Shown in pieces: positions 15,598-23,782 of a stretch of DNA of 64,000 nucleotides. The notes under the pieces were generated by a model. The model saw only the letters and a list, made by a program, of their open reading frames with translations, made no database searches and was not told where the DNA came from. Both the position numbers and the translations under genes were made by a program. Source of the stretch: Deltaproteobacteria bacterium (GTDB lineage Bacteria > Desulfobacterota > BSN033 > WVXP01); contig JAFDHF010000001.1 of assembly GCA_019308905.1 (NCBI GenBank), forward strand, positions 124,001 to 188,000, written 5' to 3'. Within the stretch, counting starts at the first letter, position 1. The number at the start of each line of letters is the position of its first letter.

Positions 15598-16797
15598 TCA
15601 CTGCCGTTTTCTCCTGGAAAACCTCCTCCTCCAGAAGGCGAGACCGAGAAGCCCGGCCACGGCTGCAGAGGCCAACGCGTAGTACAGAACATAGGATCTG
15701 ACCTGCACATCCTGGCTCGCGAGCAGGTCAACCTCCTTGCTCGGAAACCCCTCGCCCTCGAAAACGAGCTTTCCCACAACCTCTCCCTGCTTGATGGGGG
15801 CCTTTACCGACGAGGGGATCTCCTCTCTCACGGGGAGGGAGCCTTCCATGGCCTTCGGAACCGTTACGACCACCGACCGAGCCGCCACAAGCGCTAGCTG
15901 AGGAGGAGTGCCGTTCGGCACGTCCACCCTGGCGACGACATCTCCCTTTTTTACCAGGGCACGGTTCGAGAAGTTCTTGAACCCGTATCCGATGAGTTTC
16001 AATGCGTCATTGTTGCGATGGTCCGCAGTATCTGCTCCCATGACAACGCCGATGATTCTCCGGTCTCCCTTCTTGGCCGTGAAAAGGATATGGTAGCCCG
16101 AAGTCTTCAAGTACCCCGTCTTGAGACCGTCCACCCCCACCCCGAGCCCTAGGAGGGGATTCCAGTTTTTCTGCTTTATTCCGCCGTAGGTATATGTCCG
16201 GAGGGCATGAAACTCCAGCGCCTCTGGGTGATCGTGGAGGTAGTGAAGTCCGAGAACGGCCATATCCATGGCGCATGTATGTTGGCCCTCTCTCGGCAAC
16301 CCGTGGGGATTCACGAAGCGGGTGTGCTCCATGCCGAGAGCGCGCGCCTTCTCGTTCATCTCGTGGACAAAGACCTCCTCGGAACCCGTGAGAAACTCCG
16401 CAATGGCCAGAGCCCCGTCGTTTGCCGATATGGTGGCGACCCCCTTGATCAACTCGATGAACTTGACCCTGTCTCCCACCTCGAGAAACATCTGGGAGCC
16501 TCCCATTTTCCAGGCTCTCTTGCTGACAAGGACCTGGTCGTCAAACTTCACATCTCTCCTCTTGAGAGCATCAAAGGCGAGATACAGGGTCATCACCTTG
16601 GTAAGGCTCGCAGGGGCGAACCGTTCCTCGGGATTCTTCTCGAAGAGTATCTGGCCGGTTGTTCCATCCAACAGCACGGCGGATGGTGCGTGGAGGGTAA
16701 GGTTCGGCTGGGACCAGGATCCGGCCGACCGAGCCGGACAGATCAAGAATATCCCCACTCCAAGAACGATCCAGGGAAAGAGCCACTCTTTTTTCAT
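15598..16797 (-). CDS. dacF: D-alanyl-D-alanine carboxypeptidase (PBP5/DacF type)
   Basis: This low-molecular-weight penicillin-binding protein trims the terminal D-Ala of peptidoglycan pentapeptides in the periplasm. The 399-residue protein has a signal peptide (MKKEWLFPW to ARSAG), the active-site SxxK in APASLTKVM, the SxN motif as ISANDGA, and KTG in GLKTGYLKTSG. A PBP5-type C-terminal beta domain follows. A final hydrophobic segment (YVLYYALASAAVAGLLGLAF) plus a basic tail probably anchors it. The start at 16797 follows GAAGGAAGG. Upstream in-frame codons overlap truA and look spurious. Confidence 0.93.
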   Translation of the reverse strand: MKKEWLFPWIVLGVGIFLICPARSAGSWSQPNLTLHAPSAVLLDGTTGQILFEKNPEERFAPASLTKVMTLYLAFDALKRRDVKFDDQVLVSKRAWKMGGSQMFLEVGDRVKFIELIKGVATISANDGALAIAEFLTGSEEVFVHEMNEKARALGMEHTRFVNPHGLPREGQHTCAMDMAVLGLHYLHDHPEALEFHALRTYTYGGIKQKNWNPLLGLGVGVDGLKTGYLKTSGYHILFTAKKGDRRIIGVVMGADTADHRNNDALKLIGYGFKNFSNRALVKKGDVVARVDVPNGTPPQLALVAARSVVVTVPKAMEGSLPVREEIPSSVKAPIKQGEVVGKLVFEGEGFPSKEVDLLASQDVQVRSYVLYYALASAAVAGLLGLAFWRRRFSRRKRQ

Positions 16798-16879
16798 TTT
16801 TCCTTCCTTCTCTCGTAGCCGGTGCTGGACAAAAGACTTAGAGGGCAGGAACCCCCCTTCTCCTGGAAAAACCGGCAAC

Positions 16880-17617
16880 CTAATACTCGACCTCCACCAG
16901 AAACAGGCCACGGGGCGGAGCGGCTATCCCTGCCCGCCTCCGGTCCCGCATCCTGAGAATCTCCTCAAGGTCTTCGGGATCCCTCGCTCCTCTGCCCACC
17001 TCTACCAGGGTCCCCACGATGTTTCTCGCCATCTGTTTGAGGAAACCATCAGCCCTGATCCGGATTGATATCACTCCATCTGCGTCTTTGAGAATCTCCA
17101 GACCCGTCAAAGTGCGAAGTGGATTGAGGTTGTCCGATCCGGCAGACCGAAAGGATGTGAAATCATGAGTCCCGAGAAGCACCCTCCCCGCCTCCTCCAT
17201 CCTGGAAAGGTCCAGTCTCTGAGGGACGTGCCAGGAGAACCTCCGCCGGATGGGCGAGCAGACCGGACTATTGAGGATTCTGTATTCGTAGACCTTGCCC
17301 TTGGCGTCCAACCTGGAGTGGAAGTCGAGGCTCACCTCTTCTACCCCTCTCACGGCAATGTCAGGAGGGAGGAGGCTGTTCACTCCCTTTCTGAAGGCCT
17401 CCAGGGGCCTTCTGCTTTCCGTCCTAAAGTTGGCCACCTGACCCAGGGCGTGCACGCCCGCGTCGGTCCTTCCGGCTCCGATGAGCAAGACACTCTCCCC
17501 TGCAATTACGCCTATCTTTTCCTGGAGGGTTCCCTGAATCGTATTCAAATTCGGTTGGACCTGCCATCCGTGGTAAGCCGTCCCGTCGTACTCTATGGTG
17601 AGCTTGATGTTTCTCAT
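16880..17617 (-). CDS. truA: tRNA pseudouridine synthase A
   Basis: TruA converts U38-U40 of tRNA anticodon arms to pseudouridine. The 245-residue protein has the family's N-terminal LTIEYDGTAYHGWQVQPN, the catalytic Asp in GAGRTDAGVHALGQVA, and FLKQMARNIVGTLVEVGRG near the C-terminus. It begins 4 bp after the stop of the second DUF362 gene and precedes dacF by 82 bp. Confidence 0.97.
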   Translation of the reverse strand: MRNIKLTIEYDGTAYHGWQVQPNLNTIQGTLQEKIGVIAGESVLLIGAGRTDAGVHALGQVANFRTESRRPLEAFRKGVNSLLPPDIAVRGVEEVSLDFHSRLDAKGKVYEYRILNSPVCSPIRRRFSWHVPQRLDLSRMEEAGRVLLGTHDFTSFRSAGSDNLNPLRTLTGLEILKDADGVISIRIRADGFLKQMARNIVGTLVEVGRGARDPEDLEEILRMRDRRRAGIAAPPRGLFLVEVEY

Positions 17618-17621
17618 CCTC

Positions 17622-18761
17622 TTACTGCCGCCCTCTCCTCAGAACCCTGTGCAGGAAGCCGGACCTGATCTCGATCGCCCCTTCGGGGCAGACCTCCTGG
17701 CAGCAGAAACATCGGATGCATCTATCCCGATCAATGACAATGCCTCCGGCCCCGCGTTTCATCGCCCCGGGAGGACAGACCTTGACACAGCTCAGGCACT
17801 CACTGCATCGGCTCCGTTCGATCACGGGTCGGGGCACCAGCACATCCTTCACAAGACCTCTGATGAACCCCGGGACACCCCAGGTTAGATCCGCAGCCAC
17901 GGGGAGTTTGAAAGGAGCAACGGACAGCTCCCGCAACGAAGGCCCAAGTACTTCTATCAACTCCGGGGCGGCTACGCCGATGCCGCACTCAATGGCCGCC
18001 TGCGTCGTCCACAATCTCTCCCTGGGCAGACCGAGAATGTGGGTGACCGTCGAGTCAAGAGCAACACAGTCGGTTCCTGCAAGAATCATCCCAAGGGGTC
18101 TCGCCGTCCCGCTGCTCGGTCCGTTTCCCTCCATGGCCACGATTCCGTCCATGACGGTCAGGCCCGGCTTCAGGGTCGAGTAGAGTTCAACGAGCATCCT
18201 GGCGAAGTATGTCCTGTCCACCCCTGCCTTGAGATGCCAAGCGGCCTTGCGGGTGCCCGGGACGCACCCGAACATGTTCTTCACCCCCAGGGTAAGCAGC
18301 ATCTGCCCGTGGGTCTTGATCTTGGGAAGGTTGATGACGAAGTCTGATTCCACGGCCTCTCGGGCGACCTCGAATCTCCGGAATATGAACCCCTCTGGTG
18401 CCCGTACCCGAAGGATTTCCCGGAAGTCGACGACCCGGCACCCCGCCTCCTCCGCCACCTGGGCGATTCCAGCTTTGGCAGCCACACGAAGGGCTGTTCC
18501 GACAGCCGGGCTGTCTCCCACCACGGGTACACCCCCTGCCGCCTTGACCATCTCTATTACGGCTTTGACCACCATCGGGTGAGTCGTCACACCCTTCTGT
18601 GGAGTAGAAGAGACCAGAAGGTTCGGCTTCAGCAGGACCTTCTGCCCGGCCTTGACAAAGCGGCCCATTCCACCCAGGCGGCCTACAGACTCTTTGACCG
18701 CCTCTGACACTCTCTCGTACTCGTAGCCTTCACAGCGGACAACCGAAACCTGGACTTTCAT
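17622..18761 (-). CDS. DUF362 protein with C-terminal 2[4Fe-4S] ferredoxin domain
   Basis: The 379-residue protein has a complete DUF362 domain first. Landmarks are VLLKPNLLVSS near 43-52, VVGDSPAVGTA, INLPKIKTHGQMLLTLGVKN (143-162) and ILAGTDCVALDSTVTHILGL. A ferredoxin domain follows with Cys 319/322/325/329 and 348/351/354/358. Thus the ferredoxin part is terminal here, whereas it is internal in the other DUF362 protein at 14454. Function unknown; a redox or electron-carrier role is inferred from the clusters. I use the ATG at 18761, with no strong ribosome-binding site. truA follows after 4 bp. Confidence 0.88.
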   Translation of the reverse strand: MKVQVSVVRCEGYEYERVSEAVKESVGRLGGMGRFVKAGQKVLLKPNLLVSSTPQKGVTTHPMVVKAVIEMVKAAGGVPVVGDSPAVGTALRVAAKAGIAQVAEEAGCRVVDFREILRVRAPEGFIFRRFEVAREAVESDFVINLPKIKTHGQMLLTLGVKNMFGCVPGTRKAAWHLKAGVDRTYFARMLVELYSTLKPGLTVMDGIVAMEGNGPSSGTARPLGMILAGTDCVALDSTVTHILGLPRERLWTTQAAIECGIGVAAPELIEVLGPSLRELSVAPFKLPVAADLTWGVPGFIRGLVKDVLVPRPVIERSRCSECLSCVKVCPPGAMKRGAGGIVIDRDRCIRCFCCQEVCPEGAIEIRSGFLHRVLRRGRQ

Positions 18762-18824
18762 GGTCTTAAAAACATAACCAGCCGTCCCATGGCCTGTCAA
18801 CAGTCCCCGGGGACGCCCCGCCTT

Positions 18825-18865
18825 GGTCGTGGCTCGTGGTCGTGGCTCGTGGTTCGTGTTCGTGG
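18825..18865. repeat. Short tandem repeat of a 13-bp unit
   Basis: Two perfect copies of GGTCGTGGCTCGT (18825-18837, 18838-18850) are followed by a decayed third (GGTTCGTGTTCGTGG). It lies in the gap upstream of the aspartate kinase gene, outside any reading frame I accept. Confidence 0.7.
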
Positions 18866-18900
18866 GGAAGAAGCAGAAATCCCCACCCGCGAAGCTCGAG

Positions 18901-18945
18901 AGGGTCACCGCGTGAGCTTGGGAGCGAAGGGGCAAGGGTGTTCTC
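18901..18945. repeat. Dispersed intergenic repeat, right-half copy
   Basis: Matches 4536-4580 at 38 of 45 positions without gaps; all seven differences are transitions. The shared core GGGAGCGAAGGG-CAAGGGT-TTCTC is nearly intact. It sits about 40 bp upstream of the aspartate kinase promoter. Confidence 0.55.
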
Positions 18946-18981
18946 CAAAAGTCAGGAAACTCCAGAAAAGGCCCTTTTCCC

Positions 18982-19010
18982 TTGACTAGAGAATATCCGC
19001 TTCCTATACT
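18982..19010 (+). promoter_or_regulatory. Strong sigma-70 promoter for the aspartate kinase gene
   Basis: TTGACT (18982-18987), 17-bp spacer, TATACT (19005-19010): five of six matches in each element at ideal spacing. The start point would be near 19017, about 30 nt before the ATG, too short for a lysine riboswitch. Confidence 0.7.
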
Positions 19011-19046
19011 TGTTGTTTTGAATGTCGCGGGAGAGGTAAGGCGGCC

Positions 19047-20414
19047 ATGAGAGTCATAAAGATAGGCGGGGGAAGCCTTGCCGAGAAGGAGCAGATCGGT
19101 GAGATTGTCCGCATCATCCTCCAGAGGGGCAGGGGAAACGTGGTGGTTCTCTCGGGTCTGGGGGGAGTGACGGACTCTCTTGCCGCCGGCATCGAGAGGG
19201 CTTTGGTTTCGGAAGAGAATATCGCCGGCGTGATCCAGGGGCTCCGGGAGATGCACCTCCCGCTGCTGGAATTTCTCGTTTCGCAGCCCGAACTGCGCGA
19301 TAGCACAGCCGCCTCCATGGAGGATCTTCTCTCACGCCTCGAACGTCTCTATTTCGGCCTCACATTCACGGGAGAGGTCACCCCCCGGCTCAAAGACATG
19401 ATAATGACCTTTGGGGAGAGGCTCTCGGTCATGCTTTTCACAGGAGCCCTCAAGAGCAAGGGGGTGGAAACCGTGGGATACACGGCCGAGGAGATCGGCA
19501 TCATCTCCGACGGCCAGTACGGAAGCGCCACGGCACTCATGAAACCGACTCGCACAAACCTCAGGCAAAGACTCCTCCCCGCGGTCACTGAAGACCGGAT
19601 CGTCCTGGTGACCGGGTATTTCGGCGTCAACACGCATGGGTGCGTGACCACCTTCGGCAGGGGGGGCAGCGACTACAGCGCCGCTGTGGTCGCCGCGGCC
19701 CTGGACGCAGAGTGCCTCGAAGTCTGGAAAAACGTGGACGGCTTCATGAGTGCCGATCCCGCCTTCGTACCCGAAGCCGACATGATTCCTGTTCTTTCTT
19801 ACGAAGAGGCCGCAGAGCTCTCCTATTTCGGAGCCAAGATTCTGCATCCCAACACCGTGGAGCCCCTGAAAGGATCCGGGATTCCCCTGACTGTCAGAAA
19901 CACCTTCCATCCTGATCGAGAGGGGACCCTGATTACAAGAAAGACGGACCGTACCAAGACGGTCGTAAAGAGCATCGCCCACAACACGGATGTAGGGGTC
20001 TTGAAGATTCACTCTTCCGGGCTCGGTGCCAAACCAGGAGTCCTGGGAGCAATCGCCACCCATCTGAGCGGCAAAGGGATCAACATCACATCCGTTGTCA
20101 CTTCACAGACCTGTATCAGCCTTCTCCTCGGACGAGAAGATATGGAAAAGGGCTACCAGGAGATCAGGAACATCCGTCCCAGGCCCTATGTGCATTTGGA
20201 AAAAGCCGGCGATTTGGCCCTCGTGGGAATAGTGGGCAAAGGACTGGCCGAAAAGAGGGGGATCGCCGCCCAGGTGTTTACCGCTGTTGCAGAGTCCGGC
20301 GTCAATATCGAGATGATCTCTATGGGACCTTCAAGAGTTGCCTATTACTTCATGGTCAAGGAGCACGATCTCAAGCCCGCCCTGAGGGCGGTTCATCGAT
20401 CCTTTTTCGGCTAG
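19047..20414 (+). CDS. lysC: Aspartate kinase
   Basis: The enzyme phosphorylates aspartate, the first step to lysine, threonine, methionine and diaminopimelate. The 455-residue protein has an amino-acid-kinase domain with KIGGGSL (canonical KFGGTS), VTGYFGVNTHG-TTFGRGGSDYSA and EVWKNVDGFMSADP. SYFGAKILHPNTVEPL follows, then two ACT domains (about 310-455) that normally bind feedback inhibitors. The changed K-I-G-G-G-S loop and the length fit the longer, ThrA-like class better than the short LysC class. The ATG at 19047 has GAGAGGTAAGG upstream. Confidence 0.88.
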   Translation: MRVIKIGGGSLAEKEQIGEIVRIILQRGRGNVVVLSGLGGVTDSLAAGIERALVSEENIAGVIQGLREMHLPLLEFLVSQPELRDSTAASMEDLLSRLERLYFGLTFTGEVTPRLKDMIMTFGERLSVMLFTGALKSKGVETVGYTAEEIGIISDGQYGSATALMKPTRTNLRQRLLPAVTEDRIVLVTGYFGVNTHGCVTTFGRGGSDYSAAVVAAALDAECLEVWKNVDGFMSADPAFVPEADMIPVLSYEEAAELSYFGAKILHPNTVEPLKGSGIPLTVRNTFHPDREGTLITRKTDRTKTVVKSIAHNTDVGVLKIHSSGLGAKPGVLGAIATHLSGKGINITSVVTSQTCISLLLGREDMEKGYQEIRNIRPRPYVHLEKAGDLALVGIVGKGLAEKRGIAAQVFTAVAESGVNIEMISMGPSRVAYYFMVKEHDLKPALRAVHRSFFG

Positions 20415-20452
20415 CCCCCCGGCCTTCACAAAACAGGAGAGCTCTCAGAGCT

Positions 20453-20938
20453 TCAAGGTCGAAATCCCGGGGGCAGATTCTCCTTGCCGGTCAGCTTCTC
20501 CACCACGATCTCAACGACGGCGACATTCTGAACCGTCTCCCTGGTCAGCGGAGAAAGCTTAGTCCCGGGCTGGTACTTCTCCGTGAGCTGGTTGAGAACC
20601 CTGATCTTCTCCTCCGGGTCCTCAACCAGGCGGGCCAGCCCCAGGATGATGACGCTCAGGTACGCGAAACTCGCCGTACAGGGAGAACCCGATGCCGGGA
20701 TGTATTCGACGGCCTCGTCCACCTCAAAACAGACCCTGGGGTTCAGGGCGAGATCGCCCATCTTCTCCCCCTGGAAAGACGAGTGGAAATAGATCCTCCC
20801 CTTCGAGTAGAGGAAGTTGACGGGTTTGATCATTGGGCCTCCCTCTTGCGAGAGGGTTCCCAGCCTCCCCACCTGGGCCCTCTGGAGGATCTCCTCTACC
20901 CTCTGCCTCGATTTGATCTCTCTCTCCTCCCTCCTCAT
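20453..20938 (-). CDS. Pyridoxamine 5'-phosphate oxidase-related flavin-binding protein
   Basis: The 161-residue protein has a split-barrel FMN-binding fold like the pyridoxamine-phosphate-oxidase/general-stress families: VGRLGTLSQEGGPMIKPVNF, IYFHSSFQGEKMGDL and a PRVCFEVDEAVEYIP segment. Relatives bind flavin, heme or F420. The substrate cannot be told from sequence. The ATG at 20938 is used; a TTG at 20953 is also in frame. It lies 34 bp downstream of comB on the same strand. Confidence 0.85.
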   Translation of the reverse strand: MRREEREIKSRQRVEEILQRAQVGRLGTLSQEGGPMIKPVNFLYSKGRIYFHSSFQGEKMGDLALNPRVCFEVDEAVEYIPASGSPCTASFAYLSVIILGLARLVEDPEEKIRVLNQLTEKYQPGTKLSPLTRETVQNVAVVEIVVEKLTGKENLPPGFRP

Positions 20939-20972
20939 ATCCCCGGTCTCCAAAACCCGTCTGTCCTGAACC

Positions 20973-21701
20973 TCAATTCCTGCCCGAAAGCTCTATCCTG
21001 CCGTCCCGGTAAAGAGGGACGATTTCCGTCAAATCCAGCTGAGCGCAGTAACGGAGATCCTGTTCTGCTCCAATCCTGACAAGATGCCTGCCGTGAAAAC
21101 TCGCCTTGAACATACCTACCAGGTCTTCTCTGAAATGATCGTAAAGAATCCGAGAGGCCAGCGCAGAATCGGTCAGTTCGGCTGTCTCTCCCAACTCCTT
21201 CCGCACCACGGCAGCCACTCCGCCGCCGCAGACCGCATCTTCCAGCGAGAATCCCCCCTCCCGCCCCGAAAGGATCACCACCACGTCCCTCCCCTCTCTC
21301 ACACAGTATCCGCCCACGGCCCTCAGATTCAAGAAGGAAGCGACCACACCCGTTGCCCCTTTCGGGAGGGCCCGAAAGGCCCGCGATCCATTGGTCGTTG
21401 TAAAAACTACGGTCTGCCCCCTTATTCGGCCAGGGGTATATTCCAACGGGGAGTTGCCCAGATCGAATCCCTCAACAATGAGGCCTCCTCTCTCGCCTCC
21501 GAGGAGGACTTTTTCTCTCGAATCTTCTGCCAACCGGAGCGCTTCTTCCACCTCGGCCACGGGCAGAATAGACCTGCAGCCGTTCATGAAAGCGGTGACT
21601 ATCGTGGAGGTCGCCCTGAGCACGTCGATGACTACAAAGACCGGATCGTTGTTTTCCCGGCCCGAAATCATCAGAGGAGTAAACTGACAATCGACCTTCA
21701 T
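20973..21701 (-). CDS. comB: 2-phosphosulfolactate phosphatase family protein (ComB)
   Basis: ComB hydrolyses 2-phosphosulfolactate to sulfolactate, a step of coenzyme M synthesis in methanogens. Bacterial homologues are common, with less certain roles. The 242-residue protein shows VFVVIDVLRATSTIVTAF, LLGGERGGLIVEGFDLGNSP, VVFTTTNGSRA and LSGREGGFSLEDAVCGG, all typical of the family. No other coenzyme M genes are in the window. The start overlaps the stop of the upstream gene by 4 bp (ATGA). Confidence 0.9.
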   Translation of the reverse strand: MKVDCQFTPLMISGRENNDPVFVVIDVLRATSTIVTAFMNGCRSILPVAEVEEALRLAEDSREKVLLGGERGGLIVEGFDLGNSPLEYTPGRIRGQTVVFTTTNGSRAFRALPKGATGVVASFLNLRAVGGYCVREGRDVVVILSGREGGFSLEDAVCGGGVAAVVRKELGETAELTDSALASRILYDHFREDLVGMFKASFHGRHLVRIGAEQDLRYCAQLDLTEIVPLYRDGRIELSGRN

Positions 21702-22216
21702 GGAACCTTGGAAGAGGATGCTTCCAACTCCTTCTCGATCAATTCGATCTTCTTGTCCAGCTCTTCGACCCTCTTTCCATAGACCCTGGATCGGACCGAA
21801 CTGCTCTTGAATCGTCTCTTCAGCGCTTGCTGGCGGACTTTTTCGGCTTCCAGTTCGTCCTTTTGCCCGCGGAGAGCCTCGATTCTCTTCTCCTCATCCT
21901 TCTTCGCGGCCTCCGAAACACTCGAGTCCGCTACCTTGTCAGGATGCTCCGGCTGAACTTCCGGGCTCGCTCCCTCCTCCTCTGGGGAGCTCTGCACAGG
22001 GGAGCCTTCCCTTGGATGCTTCGAGACTCTCTCCTCCCTTACCCCTATCCGGCGGCCTCTGGGGACCAGGTCGATCCTGTCTACGATGTGGACCTTACCC
22101 GCCTCGTCGGTCCAGTAGTACAGCTCGCCTGACCCCGCGTGAGAGACCGGAGCAGCGACAAGGAAGGCTATCCAGACAATCAGCCCCAGAACACTTGCCG
22201 CCCGTCTGAAATCCAT
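21698..22216 (-). CDS. Secreted DUF4124-like protein with coiled coil
   Basis: The 172-residue product starts with a signal peptide (MDFRRAASVLGLIVWIAF to SHAGS). A short GELYYWTDEAGKVHIVD motif typical of DUF4124 proteins follows, then a Glu/Pro-rich linker (95-120). The C-terminus is a charged helix with heptad spacing (EEKRIEALRGQKDELEAEK onward) likely to form a coiled coil. Function unknown; envelope location inferred. It lies 16 bp after the MEMO gene and overlaps comB by 4 bp. Confidence 0.78.
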   Translation of the reverse strand: MDFRRAASVLGLIVWIAFLVAAPVSHAGSGELYYWTDEAGKVHIVDRIDLVPRGRRIGVREERVSKHPREGSPVQSSPEEEGASPEVQPEHPDKVADSSVSEAAKKDEEKRIEALRGQKDELEAEKVRQQALKRRFKSSSVRSRVYGKRVEELDKKIELIEKELEASSSKVP

Positions 22217-22232
22217 CCTGAGCCTGGGGATT

Positions 22233-23090
22233 CTATCTATAATAGACCACCCCGGCGTATCCCACAAAGCTTGTACTGGGTTCGATATCATAGCTCGTCC
22301 GGTACACAAGGAGTTCTCCTGCCCGGCAGCCGAGCCTCTTTACTGCAGCCACGGCCGCAGCAGCCGCTCCCACGCAGCAGGCGTTCCTGCTTGAGCGGGC
22401 CTCTTGGAGCATGGCAGAGGGATTCATCTGAACCATCAGATCCGTCATCCTCTTATCGTTGTTGTTCCGTACCCATTCGACCGCCTTCTCTCCTGTCCCC
22501 CTCGGTGCAAACCCGTAGTTTGGGCCGTAGTGGGTCAGGTCCGTCGACCCCACGACCACCCCCTGCCCCTCCCTCTTTGCAAGAAGATCAGCGACTCTCT
22601 CCCCGATCTCCAGAGCCTCTGCTCGAGGGGCCACTCCCACTGGCAGAATACGACTCTCCGGGAAGAAATACTTGACAAAAGGCAACTGCACCTCGATCGT
22701 GTTGTCCGGTTCGTAGAAAGAGGGCGTCTCCTCAACGAAGTCGAACGATTCTGTCAATTCCCGGGAGAGGACCTCGTCGATCTCGAGAATACCGAGAGGG
22801 GTCTCCCAGGCTCCTTCCGCCATGATTACGTGATCACTTGCGGGCCCGAGATGCATCCCGAAAATGACGACGGTTTCAGGAGAGGACCACCTGGCAATCG
22901 ATTTCAGAACAGCACACGCCACTTCCCCCGAGTAGTACCAACCAGCGTGGGGCACAATCCCTCCGACCGTCTCATCCGGTGTGACCGACAGCTCTCTTGC
23001 CCTCTCCTCGTAACGCTCGATCTCTCTCCGGCACTGCTCCGGGGACGCCGGGTACCAACTTCCTGCATAATCAGGCTTTCTTAAAGCCAC
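22233..23090 (-). CDS. MEMO1-family protein (AmmeMemoRadiSam protein B)
   Basis: This family has the fold of extradiol dioxygenases and occurs with AMMECR1 and a radical SAM enzyme. The reaction is unknown to me; human MEMO1 binds metal. Family segments are KPDYAGSWYPASPEQC, GGIVPHAGWYYSGEVA (a metal-ligand His region), DNTIEVQLPFVKYFFP, GSTDLTHYGPNYGF and SSRNACCVGAAAAAV. I prefer the GTG at 23090, with GAGAGAGG 8 bases before it. An ATG at 23129 is in frame, but a -10-like ACTATA (23140-23145) would leave it almost leaderless. It is separated from its usual partners by about 11 kb. Confidence 0.9.
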   Translation of the reverse strand: MALRKPDYAGSWYPASPEQCRREIERYEERARELSVTPDETVGGIVPHAGWYYSGEVACAVLKSIARWSSPETVVIFGMHLGPASDHVIMAEGAWETPLGILEIDEVLSRELTESFDFVEETPSFYEPDNTIEVQLPFVKYFFPESRILPVGVAPRAEALEIGERVADLLAKREGQGVVVGSTDLTHYGPNYGFAPRGTGEKAVEWVRNNNDKRMTDLMVQMNPSAMLQEARSSRNACCVGAAAAAVAAVKRLGCRAGELLVYRTSYDIEPSTSFVGYAGVVYYR

Positions 23091-23177
23091 TCCTCTCACC
23101 TCTCTCGTTAAAGGATAGGAGACAATCATAGAGATTTACACTATATTCACCCTATGAATAAGTTCACCACCCTGGCC

Positions 23178-23717
23178 TCAGGATCCGGTTGTCTTTACCG
23201 GCTTCTTCTTTCTCCCCAATAGGATCGAACCGGCGACTTCCAGTCCTTTTCGGATCACCTCCTCGGTCTCCTCGGGCAAAGCATACCCGCCCAACTCAGC
23301 ATCCCTCACCCACCGCGCCTCGAGCACATCCGAACCCGGCTTGGCCTTGCCGGACCGGTACAGACACAAGAAATCGAGCAGAACGTAATGATACCGGACC
23401 ATTCCTCTTTCGTCATGAATGATCCGGTCCAGGATTCCCACCAGTTGTACAGGGTCCGTGAGGATGCCCACCTCCTCGCTGATCTCTCGAACCACGGCTT
23501 GCTCCATGGTCTCTCCCACGTGAATCGCGCCTCCTGGGATAGACCACTCCCCATATCCCGGTTCCTTGCCCCTCATCACGAGAAGCACATCTCTTCCTTT
23601 CACAACGACCCCTCCCACGGCAGGTATCGGGCGCCGGGGGTAGGATCGCGCCCACCTCTGTTCCCCTGCCCTCACATTCAAAGCGGTTTCCCTCTCGTAT
23701 CCACTCGGCAGGCTCAA
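23178..23717 (-). CDS. NUDIX hydrolase
   Basis: Nudix enzymes cleave nucleoside diphosphates linked to another moiety. The 179-residue protein contains an intact Nudix box (GGAIHVGETMEQAVVREI plus SEEVGI) around residue 62, preceded by RRPIPAVGGVVVKGRDVLLV, typical of ADP-ribose or NDP-sugar type members. The substrate is not determined. The N-terminus is uncertain: TTG codons at 23717 and 23681 and a GTG at 23675 are all possible, and the TTG at 23681 has the best-placed GAGAGGG. Confidence 0.88.
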   Translation of the reverse strand: MSLPSGYERETALNVRAGEQRWARSYPRRPIPAVGGVVVKGRDVLLVMRGKEPGYGEWSIPGGAIHVGETMEQAVVREISEEVGILTDPVQLVGILDRIIHDERGMVRYHYVLLDFLCLYRSGKAKPGSDVLEARWVRDAELGGYALPEETEEVIRKGLEVAGSILLGRKKKPVKTTGS

Positions 23718-23782
23718 ATCCCGGCGAATTCCCCGCTAGGCACTCGAACTCGTTCCTTCCGACAAATCCCCTGATCGAACCC

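Noticed and set aside
18762-19046. Lysine riboswitch before aspartate kinase
   Set aside because: The predicted transcript leader is about 30 nt, far too short for the aptamer.
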